From Eudromia elegans (taxonomy: Eukaryota; Chordata; Aves; Tinamiformes; Tinamidae), in the NCBI GenBank assembly GCA_003342815.1, contig PTEX01000013.1, forward strand, positions 1,323,898-1,387,897: DNA of 64,000 nucleotides, given 5' to 3'. How positions within the stretch are numbered: position 1 is the first letter of the stretch; every line of letters starts with the position of its first letter. The position numbers were made by a program, and so were the translations under genes. The notes beneath the pieces are model-generated. The model was not told the origin of the DNA. It saw only the letters and a list, made by a program, of their open reading frames with translations, and did no database searches. Below are positions 33,909 to 46,155 of the stretch, in pieces.

Positions 33909-36900
33909 TAGAAAGACCTGGTGCCTTTCCATACACAGGATTTCTGGGTACACATTCATTGGCTGTCTGAGAATTAGACTTTGAAGAATCCAAACCAATT
34001 TTCTCAATCTGGCTTTTGCTGTTAGTGTTTTAATTATTTACAATACAAGAATAGGCTTTCAAGAAAAAAAATAGATCAAGCCACCTCCCAAGCAGCCATC
34101 AAGCCAGTCTCTAGATTTTCTGCATAATTAACTAAGTGTAGATGCAAACAAGAATACTATTCACATATTCTGTTTGTTCCCAAAGTGTTCTAGACAGATA
34201 GTGTGTAATTCCTCCTTTGTTTATCCTGGGAAAAATCAAGAGTAACCATTCCAGGCAATGAAACCAATCCAATGGAAGCCTATAGCCATGAAGAGACATA
34301 AGCGAGGAGAGAGCAGAGGCTCTTGGAAGTCTAATGAGCTCACAGGCAAGAGAGGCAGATTTAAACAAACTTTTAGTTTCCAGTAAAACTGTTAATAGGG
34401 AAGGCCATTTTGGCTTTGGTAGAAGTTTAAGCTGCATTGCTAAATGAAGAAAAAAAAAAGAATAAACAAAAAAGGAGAAGGGTAGCACTGTAGGAAAGGA
34501 TGCCTTTTGACTGCAAGAGAAGAGGCTGTAATAATGGGCATGACATGAGTCCCAATGCCACAGCAGCCGTCCTGGGAAGTGCCATATATCTCAAGATTCA
34601 TGTCCATTCCAGTTCTGTCATAAGTGAGATAAAGATGAATTGAGAAATATTTTTTTTTCCTTTTAATTTACCCCTTCAAGCCCAGTGGATTTTTATTTTC
34701 TAGATACCCAAAGTATGACATATTTGTTTCCTCTATTTCCTTCTTTTTGTTGGAGAATGCAGCAGAGCAAGTTGGAGAATCACAAATAAGAACATCACAT
34801 GAAGCTAACACTCCTAAGTACTGCTTTCCTTCCATACTCCATTCTTTTTTCTTTCAAAAAGTTCAAGAAGGCTCCCAAGAAAATGATCATCACGATGAAC
34901 AACGAGAACAAAAGTTACCCCATGCTCCTCCCCAATTCCCTCGTTACCCACTGTGAAGACCAAAAGCCCTATGGGGTTGCTTTTAGTAAGGAGCTGGTAT
35001 ATGCAAAATAAAAAAGAAAAAGATGGTGAGACTGAATTATAATGGGAAGAGGAAAGGGAGCATTCATTTAAAACCACACAGTGTCATCTGAAGGCAGCGT
35101 TCATAAATGATAAAGTAGCAAAAACTAATGCTTCATTTTGCCTTGCCTTTCCCTGGAAAGCATTTACAGGGGCATGAGTGCAGCAGTCAGCCTGTTATAA
35201 TACAGGCATAGTTTCTAGTATACCTAATCAGTTGCCTTCATTTTACCCTCTCCTTTAATAAAATGAGGGTCTTTAGACAGACTACAAGCTTTCCCAAGGA
35301 GAGATAATAAGGAGAATATTGATACAAGAACTTAAGACAAATAGGTTTCAGGAAAGTGATTTATGTTAGTGAATTTATGTAAAGGATCTTGTAATCACTC
35401 CAGCTCTGGCACTGTCTGACAGCAGTTGTTTTGATGAAGGAAGTTAAACAGAAGAATGACTGTTGCATAGCCCTCTCCCTTAGAAGGCTGGGTTAATTAA
35501 AATAAAGCAAAATAAAGCAAAACAAAAAACAACTGGAAAGAGAGGACGAGGTAGAAACTAACATATTTAGCTGATCAGACCTGTTGCATTTCAGAGGCTC
35601 ATGCCGTCTGGAAGTCACAAAGCTTCAGCACATTCTCAAAGATGGCATGGGAACACTTCAAGTTGCTGCTCTTGGGCCAGATGGCTATATTGCTGGAGCA
35701 TGTTGAGCGATCTACTCTCAGAAGCCAGCATTCTTGTTTTATGGAGAGCTAAGGGTGATATGGCAAGTTTCCCATTCTCAAATGTTCTAGTATTACTTGC
35801 TCCTGCAGGTTCTCATTTGCCTCACATACCATTGTATTTCATGTGGAGCCCATCAGTGGAGAAGCCTGCAGATACATCATTCAGGAGCAGCCTCCAGATG
35901 GGTCTGAATTTCATTTCTACAAGCTTGTACAATTTCCCATTTTCTTTCTTTGTGGCTTCAGTCTCCTTCTATTATTAGCAGTTCTTTCACTGAAGCACTT
36001 GTTGGATTGATGTATAAGCCCTAATTTATTTAGTCACCAAAACAGAACTGGAAATTCCAAACCACAGGATAATGCTCCTATAGCCTGTTCTTGTGCTTCC
36101 ATCATGCTCTATTCCTTTTGTTTTTCTCCTGGCTCCTTGCAGGTTTTCTTGTTATGAATCTGCCATCAGTCAAAAAGAGCACATCATCAGAAAGACAGAA
36201 GATTTTTATTTCATCTGAGGTCAAATAATAAATGTAAGTGCCTTTCCCTCGATATTTGTAAGTTGCTGAGGCTGCCATGGTCTTCCTGAGTCATCACAAG
36301 CAAGAGATAAGCTGAGGAAAAGGAATGGAGTGCAGATATCTCCTAATTTTATCCTGACACTTGGAGCTCTCAGTACCTGCTGTTACAAAAACATATAAAC
36401 CAATAGGCTCAAAGAGACCAACTGAGTCACTGATTCTAGCTTCTTGCAAAGCCAAGCAACCATGCATTAGATATCTTACAACAAAAAATCCATTATGCTT
36501 TTATTCTGTATGCATTGCAAGCTTCAAAACACTTTCCAACAAATCTGGCAGCCACTAGCAAAAGATCGAAGGCCATGACTAGAAAATGTATTAGAAAGAA
36601 ATCAAAGGAAATCAAGAAATCAAGGAAATCATAGTCCTAAATTACTGCATAAGAATGGTATGGTAAATAAACTCAATGATCCTAGAAAGCAGGCCATGCT
36701 ATTCACTGGAGAGGGGGATGACTAGAGAATAATGAGAGACTGAAGACTGGAGGGAAAGAACTTGGCAAATGCCTCTGATTTAGAGTCTCCCCAAAAGAGA
36801 AAGTGACACAGACATGCTTACACATAATTAAATTCCTTCCTCCCCAAACACAGCCCCTCAGAGGCCCTAAGATTCCATTAGGGAACCTAAGTCTGTGTCT

Positions 36901-39182
36901 CGGTATTAACACCATTTTGTTCTGAGCGCCTGGCACATGGAAGCAGCAAGCTGTTGAGTTGGACTGAGCTGGCTGAGTTGGTCTGCAGCTGCCATGCAGA
37001 TGCCATGGAGACTGCCAAACTGTGGTATTATATATATGAAAAAACCCAACACCTAGAGTAATTCAAAACACCATCACACCTTCTCTACTTGCAAGTGTCT
37101 CATTAGCACCTCTTGCCCTCAGCTGCATTTTAGTTTCTAAAAGTTGAGAAGCAGCTAGTCTAGTTACAGAAATATTTCCAGAGGTTTATGCATTTAGCTG
37201 TGGGTTATGGAGAAGACAGAAAGAAAAGCTATTGTAAGAAAGAAGCCATTTTAAGAATCATGAAATAAAATGTAAACCTACGACCGTACAGTGTTAAGTA
37301 AGGAATACTGAGAAATATCCTGTCAAGATGTAATATCTTACTGATTGCAGCTAGCCACCAGTGGATTTCCAGATTCCAAGAATCAGTGATTTAATGTGGA
37401 ACTGGGCACAGCAAGAAAGTTTAGCTCATTCCTTTGTCTCTTTGCTATGTAGTTTTGCTAAGGAATGTCTGACATGTAGTTCCTATGCATGCATGGCCAT
37501 TAGTAGTACCCACCCCTGCAGTTCTTCCCCAAATCAGAATCTCTCTGACACAACTGTGAGGTACCTCCTATTCCCTAGCAAAGCTGTCAAGACATTCCCT
37601 CCTTCCATCCACATCCTTAAGAAAGCTGTTTGGAAACATTTTCCCCCTTAGACATAAGATGCGGTGAATTAAAGAGTTCAGAGGATAAGTAATTGGAAAC
37701 AGTTCCATCAAATAATGGTCATAGATATGGAATTTCCTTCTCGCCCTGAGGGACACTGTACTTCATTTCCAAGTCAAAAGAATATTAATTTACATTTAAA
37801 GAATCCTTCTTTATCCTGAGCACTCACACTGATCATACTTGGCACTGAGACCCTGTTGCTTCGGACGGAAATGTCCCTGTAAGGCAGCAAGGTCCCTGTG
37901 ATCAGCTTTGCCATTTCTTCCACAAATGCTGTTGTGCAGGTGTTAGGCTAGACCAATTGATACCAGGGCATATGAGCATAATGATTTCTGTTAACCAAAT
38001 GCAATTTGACAGAGGATTCCAGCTTTAGACAGAAAAGCACAAAACAACAAAAAAATCCTTTTTGTCTTACTAGGAGTTCAAGAGGTCAGGACTGCAGCAT
38101 TATATCTTGCTGGGGGCCCTGGAAGTTGTAGCATCACACCACAGCACTGGCTCACTGGTTACTGAGATAGAGGAATACCACCACCTTCATCAGCACCCCC
38201 TTCAGTTTTTCTCAGAAGCCTACAAATCAACTGCAGGCCTAGACTGACCCACTTAGCTTATAATAGCTGACATGAGTAGAGCCCGAGGAAGCATAGCTGC
38301 AGGCCACCGAGTGTTGCTAAACAGAGTCTGTTTCAATTCAGTGAAGAAAGTCTAGCAACTGCAATGAAAACCTGACACAGTCTGTTTGCTTTCGAATCAC
38401 CCTGAATCTAACTTTGCCATAAATTTTGTCTTCTTAAATAGATGGATCCCACTCCAACACTTTTGAAAAGAGAGAAGCAAATCCTTGCAGGTGGTCATAA
38501 TACAAAACAGGCAATATCCATTCTTATTTCCAAATTATTTCCACCTGTCAATCTTGAACTAAGTGAGCCTAAACTTGCACCTGTTCTCAAGACTTTTTCC
38601 CATTTTTCTTCTACAAAGGATACTCCAAGTCCCTGTTGGTAAAGGGGTAATTTCCCTTAGTGTAACCAGATCAACGTCAACAATTTAGTGTGAAGTACAA
38701 TGAATAAATAAATTAATAAAGTTGGAAAGGGATAAAGAATCCCTTACAGAAGACTCTGTAAGAAGACTCTTACAGAGGAGAAAGCTAAAAGCAGTAGAAT
38801 GTCATACTTAAATAACACGGTCTTTGTGCTTGTTCTGCAACAACAGAATTAGCTTAAAGAAACCTGTCATGTTTTCATGTTTCCAGGAATAATAGTTTCT
38901 GAAGACATGCTGCCATAATTTGTGGGACTTGGAGCATACCTGAAATTCAAGTTGGAGCAGGACAGCTCTGCAATTCTTGCCCCAAATGGATTAATGATCT
39001 GACCACTTTGCTTCAAACCTTAACACAGGAGAATGGGATTCAGTTCTAAGGCAAAGGAAACTAACTTTTCATTAGTTCACTGGGTAACAGCAAGGCTCTG
39101 ATTTGACATCTGAAGGGCAGCATTCCCATCTGCTCTAAATGAATGCATATTAATGTAAAGACTTAAGACTTCTAAATTCACC

Positions 39183-39228
39183 AGAGATATCACATGCCTA
39201 GTTTCAGAGATATCACATGCCTGGTTTC
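39183..39228. repeat. 23-bp tandem duplication
   Basis: The unit AGAGATATCACATGCCTAGT plus TTC is present twice head to tail, with one difference (TAG/TGG). Recent slippage or microduplication. Confidence 0.9.
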
Positions 39229-39526
39229 CATTAACATTCATGGAAAAGGATCCTCCTAGGAAGACTTGAAGTCCTAGATAATCTTCTAGTACATTTTGCA
39301 AGAATAAGGGTTTGTTTCTATATTCCTGACTCAGAGTTCCTCCTTACACAGGTGTGTGGCATACTGACTGCCAAATCCCACCTAACAAATGGTTAAACAT
39401 CAATGTCTCTCTCTTTTTCACACACACCCCCCCTTAAGAAGTACTTAAGAGATTAAAGGAATCATTAACAAAGTACCTTATTGTTTGTATTTCAAACAAC
39501 TGTTCTATTTTCATTGTACAAAAAAA

Positions 39527-39557
39527 CAACCAACCAACCAAACAAACAAACAAAAAA
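39527..39557. repeat. (CAAC)n/(CAAA)n microsatellite
   Basis: CAAC units grading into CAAA units after an A-run in intron 1. Confidence 0.85.
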
Positions 39558-42500
39558 CCCAAGCAGTAGTTCTATGCATGTCAAGTCATCTTCACTGTCT
39601 CCCTTGCCCAGCTATGTTTCCACACAGGGAAACACATTAGTTTTCACACAGGGCCCAAGAAATGAGTTTAGCATCAACACATTAATTTTTCTCTCTTCAA
39701 CACATCTCCAGTAGTCATATTTCTAACATTTCCTCCTCCTCAAAGCAAATAAAATCACATATATATCCATGGTCACCACTGCTGCATGAGAAGGAGCATG
39801 TGACACATCCCAGATCAATGAATAGCATTGCAACCTCTTCTTCACAATTTCAGCGTGAAAGTAGACATCAGAATGCCAGCTCACAGCATAGCTGAGAGGT
39901 GTTTTCACAGATAGTATTGAGCTATATTAACATCAGTTTGCAGAGAGATCATTATCTCAGATGAAGTTCAGTCACCGTAAACTCAGCAGGATCACATCAC
40001 TAAATGAGGAAGAAAATACTGCATTTGATCCATTATGATCGAATTGTACTACCAAAATAATTCCATCTAGTGGCTAACCTCAAAAAGGATCCTTTTCCAT
40101 GTCAAAAAGTTATATATCCTGGTTAGGATACAAGGTTTTTTTTGCTAAGCATAAGTTTAGGCAATTCTTGTATTCCCTTTCCTGCAATATTTGAGGGTAT
40201 TTATGAACACTAGAACAGGCTAAGAAAGCACCCACACATTTTCAGGACCAGATAAAGTCTCATGAGAACCTGTATCTTTCAATAAATTGTAACATATAAG
40301 AATCAGCAAATGGGCTTTGGTTCTACTTTTTTTCACCATCGAAAGATAGTTAAAAAAATGTTGATTAACATGAAAAATCTAAAAGTTTTCCTTCTGAGCC
40401 AGAAAAGCACTTGTTGTCAGGAGAATGTCTGGACAATTCTGATCAAACAATTTCTGACCAGTTGTCATCTGATGAATTGTCATTCAGATAAAAATTTGAC
40501 TTATTGTGCTTCAACCAGGACTGATGTTGGTCATGGCATCTTTGGAGCAAGCTGTCAGAAAAAGGCTCAGCAATTTTTACTCTAATTGTATCCATTTGAA
40601 GACCAAGGAAACTTCCTACTCGGTATTCCAAGAATAACAACAATGCCTTTTGAACGGGGATTAGCTGAAATTTCAAGTGTGCCAGTCCTCCTCAGCTCTG
40701 AAAGCTCTTCCATTGATGCCAAGCAACAAGATTAGTCTGCAGGAGGAGGGAGGCTGCATAGCAGCGAAGTGGAATAGTGCCCAAAAGATTTTAAGGCTTG
40801 GTGACGTTAGTTGCAATGTGCTGAAAACTCCTAAGCTATTCAGTATGAACGGGCAAAGTTATAGTAAAATGGCCTAACTGTTGGATTGCTTCAGTAGACA
40901 AATCTATACCTATGCGATCTGCAGTGGTTAACAACCTTCTCAGACTTAACACCAAAGCAGAGGCACAATGTGAGAACAAGACAGAAGTGGGGGGAAATGA
41001 CTGCTTTTGCATCCTGCATGCATGAGGGGCTGACGCCCATCATGTGCTTTCCTCTTACAGGAAAATGTGTTGGGATTCTCTCAGAAAGGAATCAATGAGA
41101 TTATTCAAAGGCATTTTTTCTATATTGTTTGATTAGGAGAGAAGGTCTCAAATGCGTGTATGAAGGTACAAGATATGGGTTCCTGTTCCCTGGCTGAGGT
41201 TTCCATTTTGCTGTACTGCCATTTTCTTTTTTCCTTTGTGTGCAGTGGCTACTAGCAACTATCAGTTAGTAAAAGAGATAATATTGCCTATTAGGGCATG
41301 ATGCAACTTTTCAGACTGATTATTTTATTCTCTGTAAAATCAAACTGAACTAAATATCTTGCTTATGCTGTACTTCCCACCTCATGACATGTCTTCTGCC
41401 TGAATGGAAGCAGATGAGATGTGAGAACTCAACTAAATTGTTAATGTGTGCCTTGGGGAAAGATGCAGTTACCATTTTTAATGATCCCATGAAATAGACC
41501 CAAGTTCTAGGCATGTCCTTTGTCTTTAATTTTCTTCCTGTAAATAAGTGCTACCAGAAAAAAACAATACGAACACGTTCTTTCTTTGCAGTTTAGCCGT
41601 TGAAATGGAAAATGGTTGGTTTAAGGAGACTGGAGGAAATAATTCCAGCAACACCTATGCATTTCATCTTTCATCTCAGGAAGAAGAGGGTTATTTTTTC
41701 AGATGAAGCAACAGGAACTCCATTTCTCCACTCCCCACATACAAGTAGCTGTTTAGCCAGGTGCAGCTGTGCCCATTTGCATGCTGCTGCAAGACTTTTG
41801 TAAGCTTTAGTAGCAATTTCACTTGAAAACTGTTGCCTATTTGCTCTGTTGACAAATAAGTGGAGATTGTCAGTGTATTAGTGAGCACAGATGTGTGTGT
41901 TTGAAAAAGAGGAGACTAGTTAGAATACACATAAAGTTAGCCTGTTAGCAACAACTAGGCAGTGCAGGTCAGGTTGATTTCTGCTCCTTTAGTTTATCAG
42001 TGACATGAGCCATTTCAATCCAGCCCATTTTGTGTACCTTCACTACTTGTAACTAACAGTTTGATTTGCTCAACTTGTAAGGGCCAGGTTCAAGGCCCCT
42101 TTGCTTGTGTGAGCTCATATACTCTTCCAATGATGGATTACACAGCATCTGCAGGCCTGGTGGAGCAAAAAGATCAATTCAGACAGAGATAGCATATTGC
42201 CACTGAAACAGATATACTCTTTGTGACTACAATTTAGGCTGTGTAGGAGAACAGCAGGATTTAGGTGCCATTATTTTTAAGGAAGGGTACTTTCATATGT
42301 TCCTTGGGGCTGCTGTCCAGTAAAGGAATTTACAATGACTTTTGGGGAACATCTGGTCAGGTGAGCTGTTTGGCAGAAGTGACTTGAGTGACTTGCCTTA
42401 CATTTTCCAGTAAATGTTGCTATCATTTAAAGTTTTTTTTTTTCTTTCTTTCCAGATTATCACAAATCAGCAGCATGGGAGGTGTACACTACAAGTTTAG

Positions 42501-42724
42501 CAGTTAAACATATGTTGTTTCTATGTTTTAATCAGTGCATATACTCCCTCCTCCTCCTCCACAAACTTGTTGAATTTGTTGTGCTTGTTTCTTTCTCTCC
42601 AGTGAAATTAATCCTTTGGGCTCCTGCTTAATATGATATTAAATGTCTACTTAAGTCTTTGCAGCAGTTTGCGCTGTTGAACTGTTGAATACAGAGGAAG
42701 CTTAGAAATTAGGACTGAGGCTTA

Positions 42725-42892
42725 GAAAAGTAGGAGCTTCTTTCTACAGACTTGCTTGCTGTGAGATATTGGGCAAATTGTACTGCCTCGCTTTTACCTC
42801 AGCTTCCCCCTGTGTCAACAGAGAAGTGTTACTCACCTCTCTTGCAGGGGGTAGCATGAGATGTCTGCTAGTGGGGTTTATGAAGAGCTTTG
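42725..42892 (+). repeat. CORE-SINE (MIR1-like) relic with complete tail
   Basis: Co-linear blocks: ACTTGCTTGCTGTGAGATAT with TGGGCAAATTGTACTGCCTC; TTTACCTCAGCTTCCCCCTG; TACTCACCTCTCTTGCAGGG; and tail GTTTATGAAGAGCTTTGAGA. They correspond to 'cttgctgtgtgaccttgggcaaatcactt...', 'cctcagtttccccatctg', 'acttacctacctcacaggg' and 'gtttgtaaagcgctttgaga' of amniote MIR-type SINEs. This is the clearest SINE relic in intron 1. Confidence 0.7.
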
Positions 42893-44195
42893 AGACTGCT
42901 GCCTTTGAAAGCTGAGGGGTTTTGCTTCAGCAAGAGCTGGATGACTGGACATGTTTGACAGCACTTTGTGGAGCAAAGAAATGAGTGGGACTGTGCATTG
43001 TTGTCACAAAGAGGAAACAGTTTCAGAGACAGCTTTTGAAGCTGAATTCTGTGTATCATTTTAATGCAGGAATGTATTTTAATTTAGACACATACAACAC
43101 AGTAAAACTTCAAAAACTAGAGCAGAGGCTGAATCAGGCAGCTGTGCTGGAACATTCCTAAGCAACAGGCACTGTCCTTCCGCCAGCACTGAGCTTTAGG
43201 TCCTGAAAACCTCTGAAGGGAAGAGTCGTATACCCCAACAACCCCATTTCCTCTTCCAGTCAGGTTAGGTGGAGGCATTTCAGATGTAAGTGCTGTTTGG
43301 TGAGAGGGCTCTTGGGACACTGGTTTTAAATTGCTTTGCCTCATTCCTATCTTTCAAGCATCTCGAAGCAAAACAGTGATTGAGACATATGGGTAAGAGC
43401 AAAACTTCATACCCCAGCAAGTGTTCTGTTATAGGTTAAACAAAGAAAGACCTTGGATTGAATTGCCTTGGAAAGCTCAAGGAAAACAAACCCAGAAATA
43501 ATTATATCTAGTCTCTTATGGAGAAATAATAAAATTCCCAGTACTTAAATGTTTCGATTATTAAATCTGTACCCAGGTAAGTAATTCCAATAGGACAATT
43601 TTTCAATAAGAATACCAATTAAAAAAAAAGTAAAAAAGGAAGTTGAAATTCAGAGTCAGCCTAGCATTTCTGTGGATTTTTTTTTTTTTTTTTTTCATTT
43701 AGAGCTCATTGGGAAGGGAGAGAAATGTAGATTCAAGCTCCTGCAGATTCAGAGCAAAGGTTTTCCTCTCCAGTCACTCTGAATTAGATAGAACAGGAAC
43801 ACAGGGGACTTGGTCTGCCACATGCCCTACCATCAACCGGAAAATGCTGTTTTGCAGGTCAGTCAAGACAATCAGAGGTCTCCTTTTGGCCTTCTGGCAC
43901 ACTCATGAGAGGACAATGTAAGACAAGAGATGAGATAGCTAAACATAGAGATCACTCCTACTGCTCTTTTCCCTTCAGAGGGAATTTAGTCCTACTGAGA
44001 AGTTCAGAGTTGACATTACTGAAGTCTGAGATTTTCTGTTTACCTCAGAAAAGCACAGCAGTCTGTGTCAGCTCAGACTTCCACAGAATGCCTCAACAAA
44101 TCATTTTCAGCTTTCACCCAAACAGTGCATATCCCAAGAGCATGGGGATAGTATCCTTGCTACATATTGCCACTTCGTTTCTTCGAAGCGTCTTC

Positions 44196-44300
44196 AACCC
44201 AAGGATCTCAAAAGGCTTTACAAAATGTGTTTGATGATGTGCCTAGCATCTAGGGAAGGTTCACGGATCTCAGTGAGAAGATGGGGCAGCTCAGAACTAC
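44196..44300 (-). repeat. Probable SINE/L3-type tail relic, reverse orientation
   Basis: AAGGATCTCAAAAGGCTTTA and CAAAATG match the complement of the 'gtttgtaaagcgctttgagatcctt' tail shared by amniote MIR/L3-type elements. The following bases, up to GATGGGGCAGCTCAGA, may be the decayed 'gatggggaaactgaggc' block. Confidence 0.4.
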
Positions 44301-45767
44301 TGCTTTATTATCATAGGTGAAACACACACCTGCTTCTACGGCAAGCTGGGCCTGTTCTTAACATCAACTTAAAGGGATACAGTAAGTCATTTTATGTCAA
44401 GTCAAGTGACATTTTGATACTGACACTCAGGCTGTGCGGAGATAAGCAGGACAGTTCGTACTTCTCTTGCTGTGCCTTCAATCTTTTTGTGGTTCTTGCC
44501 AGTCATACATTGAGGATTATCTGTGGGACAGATTTTTCAGAACTGCATGTCTACATACATAATCTTTTTATAAACACACATTCAAGTAGGCTCAACATAG
44601 AACCATCATGGTCTCTGAAAATCAGGCCATTGATTCTGTTTACATATAGAAAAATGCTCCAACTTGAAATTATTTAGGAACAAATGTAAAAAAAGAAATG
44701 AGCTAGAGAGGACAGCACAGGCATTAATAGGGGAGACAGCTGTATGAGAAGATATATTGTTTACTAATTTTCCTGCTTGGAATGGCAGTAAGTGACATTT
44801 CTCCTTCAATAGACAAGAATAAGAAGGAAGAGCCTTCCTTTGAATGCAGATATTTAGCATCTGAGTCAAGACCTCCCTTAAGAGCTGAATTGGCTAGGAT
44901 TCCCGGCATGAGACTTTAAATCACATCCTATATGAAATCAGTGGAAAGACTGTTTAGCAGGAATTGGAGGAGATCCCAGCTGAATAATAATCAGATTCCA
45001 TTTCAACTCATACTCTTTCCTGATGTTTCTTTTGTATTAGCTGGGAAAGATTAAAAAGTGTGGAAACAGTATTGTGTGGCATCTTATCCCAGTTCAGGGG
45101 CATTTTCTGTCTTTCTGTACCAGAAGTGCTAACAAACAGTTTAATAAAAATCCAGGCTTGGGGATTTTCAAGAATGTGATCATGGAGAACTGCATAAAGC
45201 CAGCCAGGGAGCAGTCTATTTCAATCAAATCCATTCTGCCTTGAGAAAACTTCAGCGACAAAGGATGATTAGATGTGGAATTGAGGCCTATAAGGAAGTA
45301 GGTGGTCAAAGACAATAAAAGCTCTTCATATTGATAACAGTTATGATATGTTTTCTCTGAAAAGAGTAAGAATACATATCTTCCATAATCCTCCATTATG
45401 TTCCAACTCTACAGAGGTCCACCTGTGCATCATTGTAAAGCTTTGGATCTTCTAGAATCCTTCCAAGCTCTTTATTAATGGGGAATCTTCTAGTGTTGTT
45501 ATGTTTTGCTTATGTTTGACTTATAGGGAGTCTTTCATCCAGCTCTCTCCTCTCAGAACCAAGCGTATGCACATAAATAAGGAAGTACCTATAGAACAAT
45601 ATCATATGGAAAGCTCTTAAGCCCTTTCTCGGAGAAGAGCACACTGCAGTACCTCTCTGAAGTACCTCTACACTAATGCATACAGAATGGGAAGCAAGCT
45701 GGAGGAATTAGAAGTCTGTGTGAAGCTACAGGGCTAGAATCCAATTGGGCTTCCCAGTAGCAAAGAG

Positions 45768-46155
45768 CTTGGACCTGCTGGAACAAGTCCAGTGATGGGC
45801 AGTGAAGAAGATCAAGGGGCTGAAGTGTCTGTCATACGAGGAGAAGCAGAAAGAGCTGGAACCTCTCTGCTCAAGCAGGGTCACGTAGCACAGATTGCCC
45901 AAGACTGTGTCCAGATGGCACGACAGAAGTCGATGGGCATAAAATTAAACACAAGAAATTCCATCTGAACATAAGAAGAAAACTTTTGCACAGAGATGGC
46001 GATCAAATCCTAGAATAGGTTGCCAGCGTGACTGCAGAGTTTTGATACTTGAAGATATTCAAAACCTTCTCTAACTGACCGTACCTGACTAGAGGATTGG
46101 ACTAGATGATCTCCAAAAGTCACTTCCTACCTCAGCAATTCTGTGATTCTGTAAC
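45768..46155 (+). mobile_element. CR1 LINE, old 5'-truncated and internally deleted copy
   Basis: TTGGACCTGCTGGAACAAGT starts the ORF2 C-terminal region. ACAAGAAATTCCATCTGAAC and ATAAGAAGAAAACTTTTGCA are the conserved 'caggaagttccatctgaacatgaggaagaac' block, and GATTGGACTAGATGATCTCC through CAATTCTGTGATTCTGTA is the 3' terminus. It is clearly more diverged than the two copies near 9-11 kb and carries internal deletions, so it is an older insertion. Confidence 0.9.
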
